Shown: positions 28,115-36,193 of the stretch, one piece after another | How positions within the stretch are numbered: the stretch's first letter is position 1 | Layout: each line of letters starts with the position of its first letter | Assembly: GCF_017354945.1 (NCBI RefSeq) | Contig: NZ_CP071503.1 | Location: 558,001 to 622,000 of the forward strand | Source: Shewanella avicenniae | GTDB taxonomy: Bacteria > Pseudomonadota > Gammaproteobacteria > Enterobacterales > Shewanellaceae | Direction of reading: 5' to 3' | Length of the DNA stretch: 64,000 nucleotides | Notes under the pieces: model-generated | The model's input: the letters and a program-made list of their open reading frames with translations, nothing else | Databases searched by the model: none | What the model was told of the DNA's origin: nothing | Position numbers and translations under genes: made by a program

Positions 28115-30865
28115 TTAACGCAGTTTGTTACCGTAAACGTCCCATACTTCCACTGGCCCCAGTTTCAGGGCGCGGATGTCGGTTTCAATCTTGCTCAAGT
28201 CACCCACAATCACCCAAGTGAGGGCGTCTGGTTTATAGCTGGCTTTTGCCAATTCGCGACTTTGTGCCAGTGTCACCTCAGTTAAACGCGCTGCTGCACC
28301 TTCAATACGTTGATATGGCAGGTGATACAGATCAGCGTTAATCATGGTTTTCATAAAGGCACCGTTGTTGGTAAAGCCTTGTGGAATAGAAAACACAGTT
28401 GCGGATTTATCACGTTCTAGTTCAGCTTCGGTTTGCGGCTTAGTGCTGATGTATTCGCTGATTTCGCGCTTAATTTCGCTCATCGCCGCGGCGGTTTTAT
28501 CGGTTTGCACTGTGCCGCTGGCCGTAAACACGCGTTCGCCTTCAGGCTCGTTTTTAATGCTGGCGCCAAAGCCGTACGCCCAACCTTTGTCTTCACGCAG
28601 GTTCATGTTCAAACGGCTGTTAAAGCCTTGACCTAGCGCGGCATCCATCAACATCTGCGTCGCGGCTTGGTCTTTGTCAAACGCCGCCACGGTATGGCCG
28701 ACTGAAATGCTGCTTTGAACGGCGCCCGGTGCATCCACCAGAATGATTTTGCCCACTTGGCCTTGCGCAGCGGTGATCGCTGGCAGTGGCGTCGGCTTAA
28801 CTTTGTCCCAATCACCAAAGTATTTGTTCGCCAGCTTGGTAGCTTCGGCGAGGGTCACATCACCCACTAAATAAAGGGTGGCGTTGTTGGGGCCAATCTC
28901 GTTGTCGTGGAATTTCTTGATGGTGTCACGATTGATCTGCTTAGCTTGCTCGCGGCTGACAATCTGGCCAAAGGGATGCTCTGCGCCCCAAATCGCCTTG
29001 TTGTAAACTTCGGCTGCGGAACGCATCGGCTCCAGCTCATAGCTGTCATAAGAAGAGTCGATATTGTCGATCACTTTATTCAGTTCAGCTTGCGGATAGG
29101 TGGGGTGACGGATCACTTCCGCCGCCAGCGCAAAGGCATCATCAAGGGTCGATGACAAGCTATTCCAGCTTACACCACTGCCTTGATTGCCAGCGCCACC
29201 GACAATCCCTACGCCTAAGCTGTCGGCCTTTTTGGCCAACTCGCCCATGTCATATTCTTGGGTACCAGTGGTCAGCATGCCAAAGGCTTGCGCTGCAGTG
29301 CCCGGCGCATAGAACTGATCCACTAAAGAACCGGTATCAAACTGCATGCTGATATCCACCAAGGGCAGATTATGCCGCTCAGCAACGACCACTTTCATGC
29401 CGTTGGCTAACACCGCTTGGTGAATCGGCGGCATGGTGATTTTGCCGTTAAATTCGCCCACCGCTGGCATTTTGCTGCGGTCAACGCTGGCGGTCATGGC
29501 GCTGGTGCTTGGCTCCGGCAGCAGGCGCGCTTCGTAATATGGTTTATCGAGCCAACGCTTGGCGACCTTACGCACTTCGTCGCTATCGGCGCCACTGATC
29601 CATTTGCGTTGTTGATTCACAAACAACGGGTCGTTGTGATGTACCATGCCTTGGATCAGCTGAGAGCCAATCGCTTCATTGCTCTCCATAGAGCGCAGCA
29701 AGGAGATTTCGCCGCCTAAATTAATCGCCGCAAGCTGATCCTCTTCTGGGCCTTTTTTGAAGAAGGTCTGCAGGGTTTGGTCGATGATCTGTTCTACCTG
29801 CTCAGGATCGGCATTGGGCTTCAAGGTTACATCGAGCGAGAAGATACTGTTGACATCGTTGGCGCTGACATTGGCTGACACCGCCACCGCTAACTGCTTT
29901 TCATCTACCAGCACATCGTACAGCGGAGTGTTTTTACCGCCCGCTAACGTGCGGCTCACCAGCTCCATCAGGGTCGTATCTTTGGCGCTGCTGTTCGGCA
30001 GTGGCCAAACGCGGCTCAGGCTGATATTGGCGACTTTGTCGTAAATCACGTCGCGTTGAATATGATCTAAGCTCGGGATCCACTGGTCGATCTTGTCCAT
30101 CGGTTTACCCGCTGGCACATCGCTGAAATAGTGGCTGACTTTCGCTTTGGCGCTTTCAACGTCGATATCACCGGACAGCACCAACACCGCATTGGTCGCG
30201 CCATAGGCGTCGTTAAACCATTGCTTTACGTCATCCAGTGAGGCGTTTTCCAGATCTTCCATTGAGCCAATGGTGGTGTGATCGTAGGGATGACCTTTAG
30301 GGTAGAAATTCTTCAAAAAGCGTTCGTAGATACCTGCACCTGGACTTAATTGGCCTTGGCGCTTTTCATTTTTGACGACTGCGCGTTGTTCATCCAATAA
30401 ATCTTGGGTGATGCTGGGGCCGAGATAGCCCATGCGATCAGATTCCATCCACAGTGCCAAATCAATCGCGTTGCTTGGCACTGTTTGATAGTAGTTGGTA
30501 CGATCTTGGTCGGTGGTGCCATTCATGCCCACCGCGCCCGCTTTATCAAATGGCAGGAAGTATTCAACGTCGCGATGAATCGTCTGTTGGAACATCAAAT
30601 GTTCAAACAGGTGCGCAAAACCGGTTTTACCTTCAGGTTCATTTTTCGAGCCGACCTTGTACCAAACGCCTACGTAAATATTCGGCACACTGTGGTCAGT
30701 ATGCACAATGGTGGTTAAGCCGTTGGGCAGGGTGAAGGTTTGGTAGTCAATGTTAATTTTGGCAAGGGCATGTTGTGGGATTTCACTTGCTGGCACAATA
30801 GCGCTCGGCAGCAGTAACATGCCGCTAAATAAGGCAGAAACAACAGTTTTATTAAAGTTTTTCAA
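28115..30865 (-). CDS. Exported M16 (insulinase/pitrilysin) zinc protease
   Basis: 916 residues with an N-terminal signal peptide (MKNFNKTVVSALFSGMLLLP, cleavage near PAS). The first half carries the inverted zinc motif HLFEH at 85-89. The second half (from about 460) repeats the M16 fold without the motif, as in two-domain pitrilysin-type enzymes that form a clamshell chamber and degrade peptides. Periplasmic location is inferred. It is transcribed divergently from the MoxR/vWA operon, and each direction has its own copy of the direct-repeat operator. With the receptor at 19678 this suggests a peptide import and degradation role, an inference. Confidence 0.92.
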   Translation of the reverse strand: MKNFNKTVVSALFSGMLLLPSAIVPASEIPQHALAKINIDYQTFTLPNGLTTIVHTDHSVPNIYVGVWYKVGSKNEPEGKTGFAHLFEHLMFQQTIHRDVEYFLPFDKAGAVGMNGTTDQDRTNYYQTVPSNAIDLALWMESDRMGYLGPSITQDLLDEQRAVVKNEKRQGQLSPGAGIYERFLKNFYPKGHPYDHTTIGSMEDLENASLDDVKQWFNDAYGATNAVLVLSGDIDVESAKAKVSHYFSDVPAGKPMDKIDQWIPSLDHIQRDVIYDKVANISLSRVWPLPNSSAKDTTLMELVSRTLAGGKNTPLYDVLVDEKQLAVAVSANVSANDVNSIFSLDVTLKPNADPEQVEQIIDQTLQTFFKKGPEEDQLAAINLGGEISLLRSMESNEAIGSQLIQGMVHHNDPLFVNQQRKWISGADSDEVRKVAKRWLDKPYYEARLLPEPSTSAMTASVDRSKMPAVGEFNGKITMPPIHQAVLANGMKVVVAERHNLPLVDISMQFDTGSLVDQFYAPGTAAQAFGMLTTGTQEYDMGELAKKADSLGVGIVGGAGNQGSGVSWNSLSSTLDDAFALAAEVIRHPTYPQAELNKVIDNIDSSYDSYELEPMRSAAEVYNKAIWGAEHPFGQIVSREQAKQINRDTIKKFHDNEIGPNNATLYLVGDVTLAEATKLANKYFGDWDKVKPTPLPAITAAQGQVGKIILVDAPGAVQSSISVGHTVAAFDKDQAATQMLMDAALGQGFNSRLNMNLREDKGWAYGFGASIKNEPEGERVFTASGTVQTDKTAAAMSEIKREISEYISTKPQTEAELERDKSATVFSIPQGFTNNGAFMKTMINADLYHLPYQRIEGAAARLTEVTLAQSRELAKASYKPDALTWVIVGDLSKIETDIRALKLGPVEVWDVYGNKLR

Positions 30866-30902
30866 TGAGTTTCTCCAAGGTTGAGTATTTCATCGCCAAT
30901 CT

Positions 30903-30935
30903 ATTAAGTCATAGTTTCCTTACACCAGCCTTGCA
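30903..30935 (-). promoter_or_regulatory. Direct-repeat operator and promoter for the M16 gene (copy 2)
   Basis: Minus strand TGCAAG-GCTGG-TGTAAG (30935 to 30919), one base off the perfect repeat, followed after 10 nt by CTTAAT (30908-30903) as a -10-like hexamer. About 37 nt then remain to the ATG. With copy 3 it also forms an inverted arrangement across the divergent region. Confidence 0.55.
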
Positions 30936-30979
30936 GCCATTTTTTGTCTGTTGTGAAAAAGTTATTGGCACCCTATGGC

Positions 30980-31012
30980 TGCAAGGTTGGTGCAAGTTTT
31001 CTAGTGTCAAAT
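30980..31012 (+). promoter_or_regulatory. Direct-repeat operator and promoter for the MoxR/vWA operon (copy 3)
   Basis: TGCAAG-GTTGG-TGCAAG (30980-30996), identical to copy 1 over 17 bp and preceded by GGC as copy 2 is. TCAAAT (31007-31012) follows after 10 nt, the same spacing as the other two copies. Confidence 0.6.
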
Positions 31013-31070
31013 GGAACATGGAAAGAGTTCACCACGGTAAAGCCGTGGGCAAAGTGAGAGCGGTGGAGTA

Positions 31071-32576
31071 ATGACACAAGCAGGTCAACAGCAGATTAAA
31101 CAGCAACTGGATGAGCTCGCTCAACGCGGCCAAGCCAGCCTGTTCGCCGTTGCAAGAGCCGCAGCACGGCACGAGGCGTTGCGCCGCAGTCTGTGGTGCT
31201 TTGCGCCCATCGTGGTTATCGCCTGTTTGTGGCAGTGGCTCGGCGCTACGCAACCTTTGATAAGCCGCCTGAGTTTTTGGGCTGTATTGCTGCTGTTGCC
31301 CACGTTGGTGTTTGTGGGGCTATATTGGCTGCAACTGCGCACCGTGAAACCTGCTCGCGCTACAGCATTAGCAATGTATGACAAGCTGCTGAACGATGAT
31401 GACCGGCTGCAAACTGCCGATGAGTTCTGTCAGCATCAAGCGCCGGGGCCATTCCAATTGGCGGCGATTTTAGACAGCGCGAATGCCATCAATCAAGCGT
31501 TAACGTGTGATGCGCCTCAACCTGAGCACACGCTAACGCCATTTTCAGTGTTCACTCGCGCGCAACTGCCAGTGACCACTGTACTGTTGTTGCTGTTGTG
31601 GTGGCAACCTTTCGGTCACTCAACTGCAACTGTGGTGCTAGCCAATGCAAATGGCGCGACTCAGCAAACCGATATTGCCACAGCAACCGTATTGGCCACG
31701 GCGCCAGCCAAGCAAGGGACTGATGCTAACGCCGCCATACATACCAACGAACTAAATTCAGCTGCAGATGCGGCTAGCAACATGCCAGACAGCGCACTAG
31801 ACAGCGCCGCCAAGCGTGCTAACAACGCCGATGCTGCAACCAACAATCCTGCGGCCGCTGCTGCAAGTAGCAAGACTCCAGCAACCGCCAGCACCCATAA
31901 AGTCGGTGCTAACCAAACCAGTAGCACCGAAGCGGCTAACTCTGCCAATCAAGCGGCTGCCACTGGCGCGGATGCGAAAACTGATAACAGCGCCAAAGCT
32001 GATCAAAGTAACAACCAAGCGATGGCGGCGCTAAACCCACCGCAAACAGCTGTGCCGTTGCAGGATAATAGCGAGCGTCAAAACGCCAATGCCCAAGAGG
32101 GCGCCATGAGCGACAGCACGCCCAACCAAGATCAACAAAACGGCAAGCCACAAAACGGCAACGCACAAGCGGGGCAGCAAGGGCAGCTGGCGGGTAAGAA
32201 ACAAGCGCCAAAGAGCAAGAATAATCAAGGTCAGCAGCAATCCGGCGACCAAGCCAATCCAAACAGTCAAAACAGTGGTAATCACAGTGATGATGGTTTG
32301 AAAAAATCACGCGGAATTAACAGCTTAATGTTGTCAGTACCGATGGAAGATCAGTTTGTTGGCACCCCCGGTCCCGGCGCTGAAAAACGCACCATGAAAC
32401 AAAAGCAGCCTGATGAACAGCCGAATAGCGCTATGCCCGCCGCCGAACGTGGCCGCGCCAATGGCGCGCAAGCAGCGCAACCCGCACGACTAATGCAGCC
32501 GTGGGAATTGCAACTGCTTGGCAAGTTTTATCAGCAACTGCACACCGAACAACAAAACAGCGACAAGGCCCAATGA
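31071..32576 (+). CDS. Membrane protein with long Ala/Asn/Gln-rich linker, first gene of MoxR/vWA operon
   Basis: 501 residues. Two membrane helices (about 41-58 and 65-85), a conserved-looking segment ATALAMYDKLLNDDDRLQTADEF (about 101-123), a third hydrophobic stretch near 165-182, then about 230 residues of low complexity rich in Ala, Asn, Gln, Thr and Ser. A short C-terminal segment follows (SRGINSLMLSVPMEDQ, then LMQPWELQLLGKFYQQL). The layout suggests a membrane anchor with a flexible arm carrying a docking tail. I recognise no named family. The stop overlaps a possible ATG of the following MoxR gene (ATGA), so translation is coupled. Confidence 0.75.
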   Translation: MTQAGQQQIKQQLDELAQRGQASLFAVARAAARHEALRRSLWCFAPIVVIACLWQWLGATQPLISRLSFWAVLLLLPTLVFVGLYWLQLRTVKPARATALAMYDKLLNDDDRLQTADEFCQHQAPGPFQLAAILDSANAINQALTCDAPQPEHTLTPFSVFTRAQLPVTTVLLLLLWWQPFGHSTATVVLANANGATQQTDIATATVLATAPAKQGTDANAAIHTNELNSAADAASNMPDSALDSAAKRANNADAATNNPAAAAASSKTPATASTHKVGANQTSSTEAANSANQAAATGADAKTDNSAKADQSNNQAMAALNPPQTAVPLQDNSERQNANAQEGAMSDSTPNQDQQNGKPQNGNAQAGQQGQLAGKKQAPKSKNNQGQQQSGDQANPNSQNSGNHSDDGLKKSRGINSLMLSVPMEDQFVGTPGPGAEKRTMKQKQPDEQPNSAMPAAERGRANGAQAAQPARLMQPWELQLLGKFYQQLHTEQQNSDKAQ

Positions 32577-32590
32577 AGGCAGGAGCAATG

Positions 32591-33583
32591 ATGGATATTC
32601 GTCAAGCCGACACTCAGCAACAGATCCAGTTTTTCTGCGACAATTTTCGCGCTATTCATCATGAAGTGAGCCGCATGATGGTTGGCCAACAAGCGGTGAT
32701 CGAAGGCGTGTTAACCGCGCTGTGTGCCGGTGGTCATGTGTTGTTAGAAGGCGTTCCCGGACTGGGCAAAACCATGTTGGTCAGTTCGATCAGCCGTGCG
32801 GTGAACTTGCCGTTTTCGCGGATTCAGTTCACCCCCGATATGATGCCCGCCGACATTCAAGGCACCTCAGTTCTAATGGAAACCGAAACCGGTGGCCATG
32901 AGCTGACGTTTCAGCCGGGGCCGATCATCTCCAACTTGGTGTTGGCGGATGAGATTAACCGCGCCACCCCCAAAACGCAGTCTGCCTTGCTGGAAGTGAT
33001 GCAAGAGAAGCAAGTGACTGTAGGGCGTCGCACCATCAAATTAGATGAACCCTTCTGCGTGATGGCAACCCAAAACCCGGTGGATCAAGAGGGTACTTAC
33101 CCGTTGCCGGAAGCACAATTAGACCGCTTTCTGTTTAAGCTGGTGGTGGGCTATCCGACTGAGCAGGACTACCACACCATTATCGATCGCACTACCAGTG
33201 GCGAGACCATAGAGTTAAAAGCGGTGGCCAGCGGCGACGTGTTGAATCAGATGCGCCAAATCGTGCGCAGTGTGCCCGTGACTGAAGCGGCAAAAACCTT
33301 TGCTATTCGCTTGGTGATGGGCACTCAGCCGATGAGCCAATATGCGCCTGCTGAAGTGAACGAGTGCGTGGCGCTTGGGTCATCACCGCGGGGGATTCAA
33401 AGCTTGATGTTGGCCGGTAAAGTACAGGCTTTGTTGGCCGGTCGCGGCGAAGTGATTGAACAAGATATTCGTGCAGTGGCGAGTGCGGTATTACGTCACC
33501 GTTTAGTGATGAACTTTAAGGCCCAAGCGAGCGGCATTGATGCTGACAGCTTGATTGCCAAAGTGCTGCAAGGGTTGAACTAA
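32591..33583 (+). CDS. MoxR-type AAA+ ATPase (paralog 2)
   Basis: 330 residues from ATG 32591, with GGAG 5 nt upstream; ATG 32588 and ATG 32573 (overlapping the previous stop) are alternatives, but 32591 gives the same N-terminal length as paralog 1. Walker A GVPGLGKT, Walker B LVLADEINRA, MATQNPVDQEGTYPLPEAQ. It is followed immediately by DUF58, BatA-like and vWA genes, the classic MoxR operon order in which the ATPase remodels vWA proteins or their clients. Confidence 0.94.
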   Translation: MDIRQADTQQQIQFFCDNFRAIHHEVSRMMVGQQAVIEGVLTALCAGGHVLLEGVPGLGKTMLVSSISRAVNLPFSRIQFTPDMMPADIQGTSVLMETETGGHELTFQPGPIISNLVLADEINRATPKTQSALLEVMQEKQVTVGRRTIKLDEPFCVMATQNPVDQEGTYPLPEAQLDRFLFKLVVGYPTEQDYHTIIDRTTSGETIELKAVASGDVLNQMRQIVRSVPVTEAAKTFAIRLVMGTQPMSQYAPAEVNECVALGSSPRGIQSLMLAGKVQALLAGRGEVIEQDIRAVASAVLRHRLVMNFKAQASGIDADSLIAKVLQGLN

Positions 33584-34488
33584 TGGCAACGACCAAGGGA
33601 GCGCCCCTGTTCGACCCGAGCTTTGTGGAGCAGGTGCAACAATTCAGTTTGCGTGTGGCACAAGCGGGCAAGGGCGGTCGCTTGGCCGAGCAGAAAACCC
33701 CAGCGCGAGGCCAAGGGTTAGAGTTTGCTGACTTTAAACCTTATGTGGCCGGCGACGACCTGCGCGCGATCGACTGGAACATCTATCGCCGTTTAGGCCG
33801 CGTCTTCGTGCGAGTGTTTGAAGAGCAACAAGATCTGCCGGTCTATCTGCTGTTGGATCTGTCAGCTAGCATGTTCTTGGAGCAACCAGCGCGGATTACG
33901 GCCGCTAAGCAAGCGGCACTCGCCTTGGGCGCCATTGCCCTAAATCAACATGATGCGGTAACCCTGCTGCCCTTTTCTGAAAAATTGCAGATGCAGCACA
34001 AAGGGATGTCGGGCAAACATCAACTGCTGCGTTTGGCACAGTTGATTAGCGAAGGCGACCAGCAAAGCAAAACCTCGTTGGCCGATGTGCTGCAAGAGTT
34101 TGCCAGCTTTCCGCTGCGCCAAGGCTTGGTTGTTGTGATATCTGACTTTTTTGATAACCAAGGGATAGCGCCTGTGGTTGATGCTCTGGGGCAGCTGCGT
34201 CATAAGCTGTTACTGGTGCAATTAACCCAACCGTGGGACAGTGACCCCAGTTTACAGACGCAAATGAGCGGCGATGTGCGGCTGCAAGACTGCGAAACGG
34301 CAGAGTATGCCGATCTGCAGATCACCCCAGAACTGCTGGCCAACTATCAAGCTGCTTATCAAGCTTTTAATGACCAACTGACGCAACTGGCCGGAGGGCG
34401 CGGCGCGGGGTTATTACGCTTAGATGCCAGCAGCCCAGTATTGCCGCAACTGGCAACCCTGTTTGGTCAAGGAGGTTTGCTGCTATGA
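33583..34488 (+). CDS. DUF58 family protein
   Basis: 301 residues; its ATG overlaps the MoxR stop (TAATG). It contains the DUF58 core GLEFADFKPYVAGDDLRAID (about 46-65) then WNIYRRLGRVFVRVFEEQQD, and a vWA-like DLSASM segment (about 92-97). DUF58 proteins are constant partners of MoxR ATPases. No membrane helix is seen, so cytoplasmic. Confidence 0.93.
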   Translation: MATTKGAPLFDPSFVEQVQQFSLRVAQAGKGGRLAEQKTPARGQGLEFADFKPYVAGDDLRAIDWNIYRRLGRVFVRVFEEQQDLPVYLLLDLSASMFLEQPARITAAKQAALALGAIALNQHDAVTLLPFSEKLQMQHKGMSGKHQLLRLAQLISEGDQQSKTSLADVLQEFASFPLRQGLVVVISDFFDNQGIAPVVDALGQLRHKLLLVQLTQPWDSDPSLQTQMSGDVRLQDCETAEYADLQITPELLANYQAAYQAFNDQLTQLAGGRGAGLLRLDASSPVLPQLATLFGQGGLLL

Positions 34489-36182
34489 GTTTTAGCAACC
34501 TGCCATTTGTCGCAGTGATCGCTGGTGCGATGCTGCTCGCCATCGCCCTGTTTGCGCTGCAATTTTTACGACCACGTACCAAAGTCGTCACCGTAGCCAC
34601 CGCGCAGTTTTGGCAGCAAGCGGCGCAGCAAGCGCCTGCGCGAGTATTGTGGCAAAAATTCCATTACTGGTTAGCGTTACTGCTCTCAATCGCCATCGCC
34701 TTGCTGTTGTGGGGTGCCTTGAGCGGCATGCATCGCAGCCAAACCCAGCAACCCGTATTGGCGCTCTATTTTATTGATAACTCAGTGGCGATGCAGGCCA
34801 ACACCCGATTGCGCGATGCCAAAAAACAGCTGCTGCAAGATGTCGCCATTAGCCAAGCCGAGCAACGCCAAGTGTGGGTCGGTGATGCCAGCGCCATGTT
34901 GCTGCTGGATCAGCAAGACAACAACGCACTGCTCGGGCCAAAACTGGTGTCCGTTGCAGCTAGCGCCCATCAAAGCGTGTTCCAACAATGGCTCAGTTTG
35001 ATGCTGCAACAGCATCCTACTGAAGCGATTAAACTCTACTATTACGGCGCGCCATTTTGGGGTAAGCAACTGGCTGAGCTGCCTAGCCAGGTCACCTTGC
35101 ATCCGCGTTATCTGGCGCCAGCGTTAAGCCATAACTTAGCGATTGTGTCACTCGGCCAAGCGCCTGCGCAGTCGGGTTTATGGGGCAAAGTGGATGTCAG
35201 CTTTGGTTTGTATGCCTCAGATGAACGACCACTCAGCGCCAACATGGTGCAGTTCTCGCTCGACGGCTACTGGCTGCAACCGACCGATATTCGTGCCTTG
35301 GGCGATGGCAAATTTATGATCCGCGATCTGGATGTCGCCAGCGCGCCGCAGCAGTTACAACTGACCTTGGCCAGTGATGATGAATTTAGCGCAGACAATA
35401 CCGCCACCTTGACCTTAGCGTCGATGCCGGTCATCAAGCTGCAATTAGCATCGAATACGCCGGCATGGCTGCACACTCTGGTTCGCCTCGACCGTGGCGT
35501 GACGCTGGTGGATGCCGATGCCGATGTTGCTGTGTGTCTCAGTGCTGACAACTGCCCAAGCGCTAAGGCGCAACTGCTGCTCGATGAAAGCGATAATCTG
35601 GCGCGCTTTGTTGTCGCTCGTGAACAAGATGAACAAGATAAGCAAGCCGAGCAATGGCAGGCAGCGTTGGCCGAGCAGTGGCAGCAAAACGGCTGGCAAA
35701 CCTTGGCTGAACAGCAGCAGTTTCCGCCGTTGCGCAGTGGCCGTGTGACGATGAGCGTTGCACGCCAAGTGCATTTTAGCGCGGCTGGCCTTAATCAACT
35801 GCTGGAGCAGCAGAGTGCTGACTTGCCCAAACTGATCAGCCAAGCCTTACGATGGCTAGCCAACCAGCAGCAATTTACCCCGTATCTGTCGGTGGCAGAG
35901 CCGTGGCCGCAAACTACGGCAGCTGCAGCAAATGCGCTGAGTCCCACGCCATTAGTGGCCGGTATTCAGACCAATGCTAGCGGGAAAATTGCCTACGCCT
36001 CGATGCTTGCGCCCAGTTTATCTATGAGTGTTTCTGCGAGTGTTACTGAGCCCGTGGCAGCTGCGCAGGACAGTCTGGCGTCATCAGTGAGCGCTTTATC
36101 TATGTTGTCTTGGGGCATTTTGCTGGCAGCGGTTCTACTGCTGTTGGAATGGGCACTGTTGCAACGCGGCCGCTTGCCTTAA
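34485..36182 (+). CDS. BatA-like membrane protein with degenerate vWA region
   Basis: 565 residues, start overlapping the DUF58 stop (ATGA). The N-terminus has the BatA/aerotolerance-type double membrane helix (about 6-28 and 58-80). A vWA-like segment begins LALYFIDNSVAMQ near 88, where the MIDAS DxSxS is altered to DNSVA, so metal binding is doubtful. A C-terminal membrane helix (about 540-560) ends the protein. It is likely a periplasmic or membrane scaffold of the MoxR complex. Confidence 0.8.
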   Translation: MSFSNLPFVAVIAGAMLLAIALFALQFLRPRTKVVTVATAQFWQQAAQQAPARVLWQKFHYWLALLLSIAIALLLWGALSGMHRSQTQQPVLALYFIDNSVAMQANTRLRDAKKQLLQDVAISQAEQRQVWVGDASAMLLLDQQDNNALLGPKLVSVAASAHQSVFQQWLSLMLQQHPTEAIKLYYYGAPFWGKQLAELPSQVTLHPRYLAPALSHNLAIVSLGQAPAQSGLWGKVDVSFGLYASDERPLSANMVQFSLDGYWLQPTDIRALGDGKFMIRDLDVASAPQQLQLTLASDDEFSADNTATLTLASMPVIKLQLASNTPAWLHTLVRLDRGVTLVDADADVAVCLSADNCPSAKAQLLLDESDNLARFVVAREQDEQDKQAEQWQAALAEQWQQNGWQTLAEQQQFPPLRSGRVTMSVARQVHFSAAGLNQLLEQQSADLPKLISQALRWLANQQQFTPYLSVAEPWPQTTAAAANALSPTPLVAGIQTNASGKIAYASMLAPSLSMSVSASVTEPVAAAQDSLASSVSALSMLSWGILLAAVLLLLEWALLQRGRLP

Positions 36183-36193
36183 GGAGATACGGC

